Of a stretch of 64,000 nucleotides of DNA, positions 31,849 through 39,960 are shown in pieces. How positions within the stretch are numbered: position 1 is the first letter of the stretch; each line of letters starts with the position of its first letter. The translations under genes and the position numbers were made by a program. This DNA is from Actinophytocola xinjiangensis (lineage in GTDB: Bacteria; Actinomycetota; Actinomycetes; Mycobacteriales; Pseudonocardiaceae), in contig NZ_MSIF01000002.1 in assembly GCF_001921215.1 (NCBI RefSeq), positions 558,001 to 622,000 of the forward strand, given 5' to 3'. The notes below the pieces were generated by a model that made no database searches, was not told the origin of the DNA, and saw nothing but the letters and a program-made list of their open reading frames with translations.

Positions 31849-33044
31849 GGGGTGTCCTTGTCGGTGCTCAGCCAGGCACGCAGCTCGTCGCCGTGCTCGT
31901 CGAGGGCGGGGGGTGGGAGGCGGTAGCTGGCGGGGGTGGCGGACAGGCGGATCGGGTGGCGGGTGGTGGGGATCGCGCGGTCGCCGGTGCCGACCTCGAC
32001 GATCGGGTCCAGGCCGAAGCGCTCGGCCATGGCGAAACCGCCGTCGATGGTGTTGATCGGACCGCACGGCACGCCGGCCTCGACCAGGAGGTCGAACCAT
32101 TCGACGGCGCCCCGGGCGGCGAGGCGTTCCACGAGCAGCGGGCGCAGCTGCTCGCGGTTCTCGGTGCGGTCGGCGTTGCGGACGAAGCGCGGGTCGTCGG
32201 CCAGCTCGGGGACGCCGAGGACCTCACAGAGCTTGCGGAACTGGGAGTCGTTGGCCGCCGCGACTATCAGGTCGTTGTCGGCGGTGGGAAGGGGCTCGTA
32301 GGGGACGACGCTGGGGTGGGCGTTGCCCATCCGGTAGGGCACGACGTCGCCGGCGGCGTAGGCGGAGCTGTGGTTGACCAGCCCGGTCAGGGCCGAGGAC
32401 AGCAGGTTCACCTCGACGCGTTGGCCCTCGCCGGTGGCGTCGCGGTGGCGCAGCGCCGCCAGGATGCCGATGACCGCGTGGTTTCCCGCCATCACGTCGA
32501 AAACCGAGATGCCGGCGCGGTAGGGCGGGCCGTCCGGGTCGCCGGTGAGGCTCATCAGGCCGGAGATCGCCTGGACCATCAGGTCGTAGCCGGGGACGTG
32601 CGCGCCGGCGCCGGAGCCGAAACCGCTGATCGAGGCGTAGACCACGCGGGGGTTGCCGGCGCGCACGGTGTCGAAGTCCAGGCCGTAGCGGTTCAGGCCG
32701 CCCGGTTTGAAGTTCTCGATCAGGACGTCGGCCCGCGCGGCCAGTTCCCTGGCCAGCTCGGCGTCGGCCGGGTCGCGCAGGTCCAGGGCGATGGAGCGTT
32801 TGCCCCGGTTGATGCCCAGGTAGTACGTCGAGACGCCGTCGCGGACCGGGGGTGTCCAGGAGCGGGTGTCGTCGCCCCGTGGGCCCTCGACCTTCACCAC
32901 CTCGGCACCGAGGTCGGCCATCAGCATGGTGGCGTAGGGCCCGGCGAGGATCCGGGAGAAGTCGGCGACAAGTACGCCGTCGAGCGGTCCGATGATGAGC
33001 CTCCGTCCGTGTGGCGGACAGCTGTCCGTGAATCCGATTCTCAC
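31845..33044 (-). CDS. Family III CoA-transferase (CaiB/BaiF type), second copy
   Basis: About 399 residues from the GTG at 33044. Family motifs are intact: AGPYATMLMADLGAEVVKVEG, GINRGKRSIALDL and YDLMVQAISGLMSLTG with the catalytic Asp. The start is doubtful. The first 16 codons have no family counterpart, GGAGG sits just before LIIGPLDG where the family normally starts, and the first codons overlap an IclR-type palindrome; yet only ATC and CTC codons occur at that point. It is the first gene of the five-gene catabolic operon and activates or transfers CoA for the lyase that follows. Confidence 0.93.
   Translation of the reverse strand: MRIGFTDSCPPHGRRLIIGPLDGVLVADFSRILAGPYATMLMADLGAEVVKVEGPRGDDTRSWTPPVRDGVSTYYLGINRGKRSIALDLRDPADAELARELAARADVLIENFKPGGLNRYGLDFDTVRAGNPRVVYASISGFGSGAGAHVPGYDLMVQAISGLMSLTGDPDGPPYRAGISVFDVMAGNHAVIGILAALRHRDATGEGQRVEVNLLSSALTGLVNHSSAYAAGDVVPYRMGNAHPSVVPYEPLPTADNDLIVAAANDSQFRKLCEVLGVPELADDPRFVRNADRTENREQLRPLLVERLAARGAVEWFDLLVEAGVPCGPINTIDGGFAMAERFGLDPIVEVGTGDRAIPTTRHPIRLSATPASYRLPPPALDEHGDELRAWLSTDKDTP
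33015..33028. promoter_or_regulatory. IclR-type operator 1
   Basis: CGGACAGCTGTCCG is a perfect 14-bp palindrome at the head of the CoA-transferase operon. It shares CGGAC-N4-GTCCG with the site at 33923-33936 on the other side of the IclR gene. Confidence 0.65.
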
Positions 33045-33059
33045 ACGGCGGTCAAGTCC

Positions 33060-33860
33060 TCACTCGCGCGTCACGTGCGGGACCTCGGCGAGCAGGGCGA
33101 AGTCGGCGCTGATCTCGCCGGCGGCGTGCAGCAGCAGCGGCAGGTGGTGGTCGACCAGGCGCTCCAGCGAGGTCTCCGCCGCGTGGGTGTTCACGTTCAG
33201 CGCGGCCACGACCCGGCCGCCGCCGTCACGCAGCGGGGCGGCGACCGAGCGGATGCCCAGCGCCAGCTGCTCGTCGGTCAGCGCCCAGCCCCTGGCGCGG
33301 ACCTCGCGCAGCGCCGCGTCGCGCTCGTCGCGGTCGGGCTGCCAGCGCGGGGTCAGGCCGGAGCGGCTCGGCTCGGCGAGCACCGCGTCGAGGTCCTCGG
33401 GGCACAGCGCGGCCAGCAGCACCTTGCCCAACGACGTTGGCAGCGCGGGGAACCGGGTGCCGATCTGCACGCTCAGCGCGACGATCCTGGGCACCGCGAC
33501 CCGGGCGACGTAGACGATGTCCGAGCCGTCGAGCTGGGCGACCGAGCAGGACTCGCCGGTCCGCTCGGAGAGCCTGGTCAGGTGCGGGCGGGCGACGTCC
33601 CACAGGCCCATCGACCGGACGTAGGCGACGCCGAGGTCGAGCACGCGCGGGGTGAGCGCGAAGCCCGAGCCCTCCGCGCGGACGTAGCCGAGGTCCCGCA
33701 GGGTCAGCAGGATGCGCCGGGCGGTCGGTCTGGCCAGGCCCGCCGCCGTCGCCACGTCCGACAGCGACATCACCGGCTGGTGGGGCCGGAACGCCGCGAT
33801 CACGTCGAGGCCCCGGGCGAGCGCCTCGATGAAATCCGGACCGGTGCCTTCGCGCGGCAT
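33060..33860 (-). CDS. IclR-family regulator, PcaR/PcaU-like
   Basis: A 266-residue regulator with an N-terminal winged helix (about 10-75, ALARGLDVIAAF and SLSDVATAAGLARPTARRILLTL) and a C-terminal IclR effector domain (about 90-255). The RGLDVIxxF and ARPTARRxLLTL pattern is that of the Pca/protocatechuate regulator group. AAGGAG lies about 7 nt before the ATG. It sits between the dioxygenase operon and the amidohydrolase. Matching palindromes flank it, so it probably controls both and responds to an aromatic acid. Confidence 0.93.
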   Translation of the reverse strand: MPREGTGPDFIEALARGLDVIAAFRPHQPVMSLSDVATAAGLARPTARRILLTLRDLGYVRAEGSGFALTPRVLDLGVAYVRSMGLWDVARPHLTRLSERTGESCSVAQLDGSDIVYVARVAVPRIVALSVQIGTRFPALPTSLGKVLLAALCPEDLDAVLAEPSRSGLTPRWQPDRDERDAALREVRARGWALTDEQLALGIRSVAAPLRDGGGRVVAALNVNTHAAETSLERLVDHHLPLLLHAAGEISADFALLAEVPHVTRE

Positions 33861-33922
33861 GGGCGACTCCTTGACTTCCCTCGTCCTGCGGATGAGAGTA
33901 GCTGCTGTCAACCGCCGCCATG

Positions 33923-33936
33923 CGGACAATCGTCCG
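33923..33936. promoter_or_regulatory. IclR-type operator 2
   Basis: CGGACAATCGTCCG has the same CGGAC/GTCCG arms and 4-bp spacing as operator 1. It lies between the divergent IclR (33860) and amidohydrolase (33950) starts, overlapping the region just before the AAGGAG ribosome site. Confidence 0.6.
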
Positions 33937-33949
33937 AAGGAGTTCGCCG

Positions 33950-35392
33950 ATGACCGAGATCGCGGAAGGGCGTCCGCTGGTGTTCCGCGGTGGCACGGTG
34001 CTGCCGATGGACCGCTCGCGCCAGGTACTCGCCGGCGCCGACGTCCTGGTGGTGGACGACCGGATCGCCGAGGTCGGCCCCGGCCTGGCCGTGCCGGACG
34101 GCACGGTCGAGATCGACGCGACCGACGGGATCGTCCTGCCCGGCATGATCGACACCCACCGGCACATGTGGCAGACCGCGCTGCGCGGCTACGGCGCCGA
34201 CTGGACCCTGACCCAGTACTTCGTCTGGTTCTACCTCGAACACGGCAACCGTTTCCGTCCCCAGGACATCCACGCCGGCAACACCCTGGCCGCGTTGGAG
34301 GCCATCGACGCCGGCGTGACCACCGTCGTCGACTGGTCGCACGGCCTGCGGACCGTCGAGCACGCCGAGGCGGCGGTCGACGCGCTGCGGTCGGTGCCCG
34401 GCCGGTACGTCCTGGCCTACGGCAACATCCAGGCGCCGCCGGCGGAGTGGACCGGCACGCCGGAGTTCCGCGCGTTCGCCGACCGCCACGTCGGTGGGGA
34501 CGACCTGCTCGGCTTCCAGCTGGCCTTCGACGTCACCGGCGACCCGTCCTTCCCCGAACGCCCCGCCTTCGAGGTCGCCCGCGACCTCGGTGTCCCGGTC
34601 AGCACGCACGCCGGTGTCTGGGGCGCGACGTCCGACGACGGTATCCGCCTCATGTACGACCACGGCTTCATGGACGAGCGAACCGTGTACGTGCACGCCG
34701 CGTCGCTGTCGACCGACTCGTACCACCGGATCGCGGCCACCGGCGGCTCGATCTCGGTGTCGACCGAGAGCGAGCAGAGCGCCGGGCAGGGCTACCCGCC
34801 AACGTGGGCGATCCGCGCGCACGACATCCCGGTGTCGCTGTCCATGGACACCAGCGTGTGGTGGAGCGGCGACCTGTTCAGCGCCATGCGCACCACGCTG
34901 GGCGCCGACCGTTCCCGGTGTCACCTGGAGGCGCACGCCAACGGCGAGACCGTCACCGAGTGCCGGCTGCGCGCCGACCAGGTCGTCGAGTGGGCGACCA
35001 GGGGCGGGGCGGCGGCGCTGGGCCGCACGGACCTCGGTTCCCTGGAGCCGGGCGGGAAGGCGGACCTGGTGTTGATCAAGAACGACCGGTCGCCGGTGTC
35101 GTTCCCGCTGCTCAACCCGTACGGACACGTCGCGTTCCAGGCCCAGCGCGGTGACGTGCACACCGTGGTGGTGAACGGGCGGGTGGTGAAGTACGCGCAC
35201 GAGTTGGTCGGGGTGGACCTGGCCGCCGCGCGCCGGGAGGTCGAGGAGACCGTGTCCTACCTGCGGGCGGAACTGGGGGAACAGGCCTGGGAGCAGGGCA
35301 TGCACCCGGCCGTCCCGGAGAGCAAGATCCTCGACAACCCGTACACGTACACGGATTACCGCAGCTCGGCCACCCGCACCAGCTCTCGCTGA
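33950..35392 (+). CDS. Amidohydrolase, ATZ/TRZ (cytosine-deaminase-like) type
   Basis: A 480-residue metal-dependent hydrolase of the amidohydrolase superfamily. The first metal motif is GMIDTHRHMWQ (about 66-76), then VSTHAG (about 220) and YVHAASLS; the usual Asp lies in LSMDTSVWW. The C-terminal composite domain (GRTDLGSLEPGGKADLVLI) is typical. The group deaminates or dechlorinates heterocycles or hydrolyses amides. AAGGAG sits 8 nt before the ATG. It faces the IclR gene and shares its operator, so it likely belongs to the same catabolic regulon. Confidence 0.92.
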   Translation: MTEIAEGRPLVFRGGTVLPMDRSRQVLAGADVLVVDDRIAEVGPGLAVPDGTVEIDATDGIVLPGMIDTHRHMWQTALRGYGADWTLTQYFVWFYLEHGNRFRPQDIHAGNTLAALEAIDAGVTTVVDWSHGLRTVEHAEAAVDALRSVPGRYVLAYGNIQAPPAEWTGTPEFRAFADRHVGGDDLLGFQLAFDVTGDPSFPERPAFEVARDLGVPVSTHAGVWGATSDDGIRLMYDHGFMDERTVYVHAASLSTDSYHRIAATGGSISVSTESEQSAGQGYPPTWAIRAHDIPVSLSMDTSVWWSGDLFSAMRTTLGADRSRCHLEAHANGETVTECRLRADQVVEWATRGGAAALGRTDLGSLEPGGKADLVLIKNDRSPVSFPLLNPYGHVAFQAQRGDVHTVVVNGRVVKYAHELVGVDLAAARREVEETVSYLRAELGEQAWEQGMHPAVPESKILDNPYTYTDYRSSATRTSSR

Positions 35393-35430
35393 CGCCCGGG
35401 ACTGTCGGGGCTCGGCCGTAGGGTCGGGTC

Positions 35431-36510
35431 GTGATCAGTACCCGGGTGCTCAACCGGTCCGTCCTGGCCCGGCAGTCGTTGCTGGAGCGGGTGGAACTGC
35501 CGGTCGTCGACGCCGTCGAACGGCTGATGGGGCTCAACGCGCAGAGCCCGAACCTGCCCTACCTCGCGCTGTGGGCCAGACTCACCGGCTTCGGGATCGA
35601 CGAGTTGACCGAGGCCATCGTCGACCGGAGGCTGGTCCGGTCGGTGTTGATGCGGGGCACCCAACACCTGGTCAGCGTGCCGGACTTCCGGTTGACGCGG
35701 CCGGCCGTCGCCGCGTTGCTGGCACGCGCCCGGCGCAACGTGTTCGGGCGGCGGACCGACGGCGTCGACCTCGACGCGATGGTCGCGGCGGCCAGGGAAC
35801 TGCTCGCCGACGGCGCCGTCCTGACCCGACCGGAGCTGGGACGCCGGCTCGCCGAACGGTTTCCGGTGGCCGAGAGCGGGGCGCTGGGGTGGAGCGTGCA
35901 GTACCTGGAACCGGTGGTGCACCCGGCGCCCAGCGGCACCTGGAACGTCTACGGGCCGACGCCGTTCGCCAGCGCGGACTGGACCGGGGCCGGCGAGCGG
36001 GCCGACCTGGCGGAGTTGGTTCGCCGGTACCTCGCGGCGTTCGGGCCGGCGACCGTCGCCGACGCGCGGGCCTGGTCGGGGGTCTCCGGCCTGCGGGAGG
36101 TGTTCGACGCGTTGCGGCCCACGCTGCGGGTCGACCGGGACGAGGCCGGCCGCGAACTGTTCGACCTGCCGACGGCGACCCTGCCGTCGCCGGATGTGCC
36201 GGCGCCGGTGCGGTTCCTGCCCGAGTTCGACGCGCCGCTGCTCGCCTACGCCGACCGCACCCGGATGATGACCGACGAGGTCCGGGCGCGGGTCTGTGTC
36301 GGCTCCGGTGTCGCCGCGACCGTGCTCGTCGACGGGACCGTCGCGGCGATGTGGTCGCTGTCCTACGACTCCGGCGCGGTGGCGCTGATCGTGACACCGT
36401 TGCGCCGGCTGTCCTCCTCGGACGTCGAGGCGGTCGAGGCGGAAGGCGCTCGGCTGCTGGACTTCGTCGAGCCGCGGGCGCGGCACGACCCCCTGGCGTG
36501 GGCGGAGTGA
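35431..36510 (+). CDS. AlkZ/YcaQ-like winged-helix DNA glycosylase family protein
   Basis: A 359-residue protein of the HTH_42 family. It has RLMGLNAQSPNLPYLALWARL (residues 31-51), VRSVLMRGTQHLVS, GPATVADARAWSG and a C-terminal VLVDGTVAAMW segment. The family includes AlkZ and YcaQ, which excise bulky or cross-linking DNA adducts with a Q-x-Q motif. Here that motif reads N36-A-Q38. TAGGGT ends 6 nt before the GTG start, so it is probably leaderless. It is monocistronic and converges with the epimerase gene. Confidence 0.85.
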   Translation: MISTRVLNRSVLARQSLLERVELPVVDAVERLMGLNAQSPNLPYLALWARLTGFGIDELTEAIVDRRLVRSVLMRGTQHLVSVPDFRLTRPAVAALLARARRNVFGRRTDGVDLDAMVAAARELLADGAVLTRPELGRRLAERFPVAESGALGWSVQYLEPVVHPAPSGTWNVYGPTPFASADWTGAGERADLAELVRRYLAAFGPATVADARAWSGVSGLREVFDALRPTLRVDRDEAGRELFDLPTATLPSPDVPAPVRFLPEFDAPLLAYADRTRMMTDEVRARVCVGSGVAATVLVDGTVAAMWSLSYDSGAVALIVTPLRRLSSSDVEAVEAEGARLLDFVEPRARHDPLAWAE

Positions 36511-36517
36511 GGCGGCG

Positions 36518-37504
36518 TCAGCGCACGGTGTACGGCCCGGTCGACTCGGCGTGGTAGCCCTTCGCGCCGACCGCCCTGGCCAGTGGGCTGCGGAAGTCCT
36601 CGCCGGCGCGCAGCAGACCCAGCACGTGGGCGAAGTCGTAGCGCGGACGCCAGCCGAGGACCTCGCGGGCGCGGGCGTTCACGTACACCCGGTCGATCTC
36701 GCCGAACATCCGCCAGCCCCGGCGCGCGTACTCGGCCGGCTGGTCGGGGAACAGGCGGGCCACCACGGCCGGCGCGTCCCGGTGCAGTTCGGGCAGGTCG
36801 GCCTGGGTGAACGGGGTGGTGGCGCTGACGACGAACCGGTCGAACCCGAGGTCGGGGGCGTGCTCGGCGGCCAGCAGGTGCGCGTCGACGAGGTCGTGCA
36901 GGTCGGCGCGGCGGTAGAGGTACTCGGTGGCCTTGATGTTGGCGTCCTCGTAGGCGTCGCGGATCTCGTCGCGGTCGTCGGCCTCCGGGAAGAACCGGGA
37001 CGTGCGCAGGACGACGACCGGCAGGCCGAGGTCGCGGTGGGCCAGCTCGCACAGGTTCTCGGCGGCGGTCTTGGTGACGCCGTAGATGTTGCGCGGGAGC
37101 GGGGCGACGTCCTCGGTGATCCAGGCCCCCGGCTCGCCGGGGCGCGGGGAGAGCGCGCGGCCGAAGGCGCTCGTGGTGCTGGTGAACACGAACCGGCCGA
37201 CGCCGGCCGCCGCGGACTCCTCCAGCAGGGTCAGCGTTCCCGTCACATTTGTGTCCACAAAGGACTGTCGCGGGTGGGAACCGACGTGCGGCTTGTGCAG
37301 GGTCGCGGTGTGCAGCACCATGGTGACCCCGCGCAGCGCCGCGCGCACCACGTCCCGGTCGGCGACGTCACCGACGACCGTCGTGTACGGCGAGGCGAGC
37401 AGATCCAGGCCGACCACGTCCCGGCCCTGCTCGGAGAGCACGCGGACCAGTGCCTCACCGAGATGCCCGGAGCTTCCGGTCACCAGTGTTTTCTCCTTGA
37501 CCAC
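36518..37504 (-). CDS. NAD-dependent epimerase/dehydratase (extended SDR)
   Basis: A 328-residue extended short-chain dehydrogenase. The N-terminal motif TGSSGHLGEALV binds NAD(P); the catalytic Ser/Thr and YxxxK are in FTSTTSAFG and YGVTKTAAE. Nucleotide-sugar epimerases are the closest functional group, but the substrate cannot be fixed. The GTG at 37504 lies 6 nt after TACATT, a leaderless arrangement, divergent from the small gene at 37541. The longer frame runs through that opposite gene. Confidence 0.9.
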   Translation of the reverse strand: MVKEKTLVTGSSGHLGEALVRVLSEQGRDVVGLDLLASPYTTVVGDVADRDVVRAALRGVTMVLHTATLHKPHVGSHPRQSFVDTNVTGTLTLLEESAAAGVGRFVFTSTTSAFGRALSPRPGEPGAWITEDVAPLPRNIYGVTKTAAENLCELAHRDLGLPVVVLRTSRFFPEADDRDEIRDAYEDANIKATEYLYRRADLHDLVDAHLLAAEHAPDLGFDRFVVSATTPFTQADLPELHRDAPAVVARLFPDQPAEYARRGWRMFGEIDRVYVNARAREVLGWRPRYDFAHVLGLLRAGEDFRSPLARAVGAKGYHAESTGPYTVR

Positions 37505-37540
37505 CCCGCCAATGTACGGGCCAGGCGCTACCGTTTTTCC

Positions 37541-37948
37541 ATGCGGGCGAAGCGACCGGGCCGGTTCAGCAGGCAGTGGCAGCGTCAGCGGGCCGAACAG
37601 GCCGACGCCGAACACGCCGATCGCGTCGCCCGGCTCCAGTGGGTGGCGCGGCGGTTCTCCCGGTTCCCGTTCTACGCGCCGCCGAGGAGCCCGGCCAGCG
37701 AGCATGTGCGGCCGTACCGGGGTTTCCGCAACGGACGCGCGAGAATGGCGCCGACCGACACCGGCTACGAGGAGCCGGTCGAGCGACAGCCCACCGTGCC
37801 AGGCAACGAACACCCGTGGCTGACCGGCCTGACCGACGAGCCGACCAGCGAGTCGGTGATCGGCGCCCCCGACCACCGCCGGGACGACCAGGTCCCCGAC
37901 GGCGAGCCGACCGTCGGCCCGGTGATCGGCGAGGACGACCGGAGCTAG
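37541..37948 (+). CDS. Hypothetical Arg/Gln-rich cytosolic protein
   Basis: A 135-residue protein without signal peptide or membrane helix. The N-terminal half is basic (MRAKRPGRFSRQWQRQRAEQ) and the C-terminal half acidic and Pro-rich, probably disordered. TACCGT ends 6 nt before the ATG, which fits a leaderless promoter back-to-back with that of the epimerase. Its stop overlaps the convergent SCO6045-like gene by 4 bp. No family recognised. Confidence 0.6.
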   Translation: MRAKRPGRFSRQWQRQRAEQADAEHADRVARLQWVARRFSRFPFYAPPRSPASEHVRPYRGFRNGRARMAPTDTGYEEPVERQPTVPGNEHPWLTGLTDEPTSESVIGAPDHRRDDQVPDGEPTVGPVIGEDDRS

Positions 37949-38274
37949 TTCCGGGGTAGCCGGGTGCGCGACCAGCGGCGGCGGCGAAGATGGCCGTTGG
38001 CGGTGAGCCAGGTGGCGAAGGTCTCCAGGTCGGCGCGGAAGGAGACGCCGCTGCGGCGGGGATGGGCGCCGGCCCATTCGTCGAACAGCGGGCGGAAGCG
38101 GTCGCCGAGGGCGTCGGTGAGATCGGGGCGCAGGTGTTGGGCGACCGAGCGGCGTTTGGCGTGCAGGGCCGCCGCTTCCAGGTGGACCCGGGCGGGGTCG
38201 AAGCCCGGGGGGACCGGGCCGCCGGCCAGCAGGGCGCGGACCAGTGCGGCCTGGCGGCCGGCCAGGTCAGACAT
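37945..38274 (-). CDS. SCO6045-like small partner of the DUF692 protein
   Basis: A 109-residue soluble protein: SDLAGRQAALVRALLAGGPV, then FDPARVHLEAAALHAKRRSVAQHLRPDL and a basic C-terminus (HLRRRRWSRTR). It resembles the small actinomycete proteins encoded beside DUF692 genes (SCO6045 C-terminal type), which may play the partner or recognition role that separate proteins play in other MNIO systems. Its start overlaps the DUF692 stop by 8 bp, which indicates coupling. Confidence 0.72.
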   Translation of the reverse strand: MSDLAGRQAALVRALLAGGPVPPGFDPARVHLEAAALHAKRRSVAQHLRPDLTDALGDRFRPLFDEWAGAHPRRSGVSFRADLETFATWLTANGHLRRRRWSRTRLPRN

Positions 38275-39070
38275 GGCGCTCGACGATCTCACGGATCGCC
38301 GACAGTTCGCCGGCCAGTTCGGTGTCGGCGGGATAGTCGTCGTCGCGTTCCAGCAGGACTCCCGGCGGGGTGACGCGGGCACAGAGTTGGTCGAGGACGT
38401 CGAGGACCTCGGGGGTGACGGCGTGAGCGTGGGTGTCGTGGTAGACGCCGTCGTGGTGGACGCCGCCGGCCACGTGGACGTAGGCGATGCGCTCCAGCGG
38501 GATCTCGTCGAGGAAACGGGCGGCGTCGGTGGCCAGGTTGACGGAGTTGGCGTAGAGGTTCGCCACGTCGATCAGCAGGTCACAGTCGGTGCGGTCGACC
38601 AGCTCGGCCAGGAACTGGCCCTCGGTCAGGTCGCTGTCCGGCCAGTCGAGCAGGGCGGCGATGTTCTCCAGCGCCAGCGGCGCCGGCAGGTCCTGGCGCA
38701 CCGCGCGGACGTTGGCCACCAGCACGTCGAGCGCCTCCCGGGTGCGCGGCACCGGCAGCAGATGACCGGAGTCCAGCCCGCCGGCGCCGGTGAACGCCAC
38801 ATGCTCACTGACCAGCGGTGCCGAGACGGCGTCGGCCACCGCCGCCAGATGCGCGACCCGCTTCGGGTCGACGGGGTCGGTGCCGCCCAACGACAGCGAC
38901 ACCGCGTGCGCCACCACCGGCAGCCCGCGCCCACGCAGCACCCGCAGCGACTCGGGCAGCGGATCCGTCGGCACGTTCTCCGCCAGCACCTCCACGAAGT
39001 CGACCGCCAGACCCTCGACGGTCAGGTCGATCTCCGCCCGCCAGCCGACACCGACCCCGAGCCGGTTCAC
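38267..39070 (-). CDS. DUF692 multinuclear iron oxygenase (MNIO)-family protein
   Basis: A 267-residue TIM-barrel protein of the DUF692/MbnB family. It starts VNRLGVGVGWRAEID, with FVEVLAENV, VVAHAVSLSLGG, LVSEHVAF, LALENIAAL, LLIDVANLYANS, IAYVHVAGG and HDTHAHAV; these supply the His/Glu/Asp positions of the multinuclear iron site. Known members oxidise Cys residues of ribosomal peptides together with a partner protein. The GTG start overlaps the stop of the Cys/Gly-tailed membrane protein by 4 bp, and the small partner gene follows with 8 bp overlap. The tail of that membrane protein is the natural candidate substrate; this is inferred. Confidence 0.88.
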   Translation of the reverse strand: MNRLGVGVGWRAEIDLTVEGLAVDFVEVLAENVPTDPLPESLRVLRGRGLPVVAHAVSLSLGGTDPVDPKRVAHLAAVADAVSAPLVSEHVAFTGAGGLDSGHLLPVPRTREALDVLVANVRAVRQDLPAPLALENIAALLDWPDSDLTEGQFLAELVDRTDCDLLIDVANLYANSVNLATDAARFLDEIPLERIAYVHVAGGVHHDGVYHDTHAHAVTPEVLDVLDQLCARVTPPGVLLERDDDYPADTELAGELSAIREIVERHV

Positions 39071-39960
39071 CCGCCGCCACCCCCGCCGCAGCCGCCACCC
39101 CCGCCGCCGCAGCTGGAGCCGCCCGAACTGCCGCAACTCGACCCGCCGGAGGACGTACTCCCCCCACAGGACGCGATGTACACGCCCGGGGCGTAGCTCC
39201 ACGAGCTGCTCGAACCCGACGACACCCTGGCCTTCCCGCCGGCCGACAGCGCGCTGCGCACGGCCTCGTTGGGGAACATCGCCAGTCCGAACAACGCGAC
39301 CAGCCCGAGGCCGTCGGCGATCGTGGTCCGCGCCGATTCCAGGGCGCGGTCACCGTGCACGGTCCTGGCCCGGATCGGCCGCTTGAGCAGGATCACGATC
39401 AACGCGAGCGTGGCGATCAGCTCGAACGCCAGATAGGACACCGGTAGCGACTTCACCGCACCGTTCACGAAACGCACCGCGCCGATCACCAACACCAGAA
39501 CCAGCCCCAGAACGGCCTTCCGTCGCGCACTCGCCGCCACGCGCGGCGTCACCACGAGCTGGTGGGCCGCCAGCTCGTCAGCGATCCGCTCGATCCGCTC
39601 GGACGAACGGATCGAGGAGATCACGGTGCGGACCTGGCGCGAACGTGCTGCCACAGCGCCGAGCACCGCGGCCTCCACCGGATCGTTGCCCTGGCTGCCC
39701 TTGACAGCGGAGATCGTGCCTGAGCGGTTCGCCCTGAGCGCGCCCGCTTCGAGCAGCCGGCCGATCGCCAGTTCGATCACCCGCCGGGAGCCGCCGGAGA
39801 GAAAGGCGACCGACTCCAGGTCCAACGGCGGGGTCGGCTCGATCTGACGTGGGCGACGGGCTCGCGTCCTGGTGACGATGAGCCAGGCCAGTGCTACGGC
39901 CAGGCCTGCGGCGTAGAGCCACAGGAACTCCGGGCCGGAGATCCCCCATGGGTGTTCCAT
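39067..39960 (-). CDS. TIGR04222-type membrane protein with Cys/Gly tail
   Basis: A 297-residue membrane protein. One helix lies near the N-terminus (about 11-32), followed by a soluble helical domain (about 45-155, with EPTPPLDLESVAFLSGG and a VIELAIGRLLEAGALR winged-helix-like part) and two or three helices (about 168-240). The last 33 residues are only Gly, Ser, Thr and Cys, with Cys at 265, 276, 284 and 291 and blocks of six Gly after the last two. AGGGAGGGAG precedes the ATG at 39960. It is first in the operon with the DUF692 gene. The tail could be a substrate for oxidative Cys modification or a metal-binding segment. Confidence 0.8.
   Translation of the reverse strand: MEHPWGISGPEFLWLYAAGLAVALAWLIVTRTRARRPRQIEPTPPLDLESVAFLSGGSRRVIELAIGRLLEAGALRANRSGTISAVKGSQGNDPVEAAVLGAVAARSRQVRTVISSIRSSERIERIADELAAHQLVVTPRVAASARRKAVLGLVLVLVIGAVRFVNGAVKSLPVSYLAFELIATLALIVILLKRPIRARTVHGDRALESARTTIADGLGLVALFGLAMFPNEAVRSALSAGGKARVSSGSSSSWSYAPGVYIASCGGSTSSGGSSCGSSGGSSCGGGGGGCGGGGGG

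Noticed and set aside
31893-33953. 686-residue forward ORF opposite the CoA-transferase and IclR genes
   Set aside because: Shadow with Gly/Val/Gln-rich composition and no motif. Both opposite genes are well supported.
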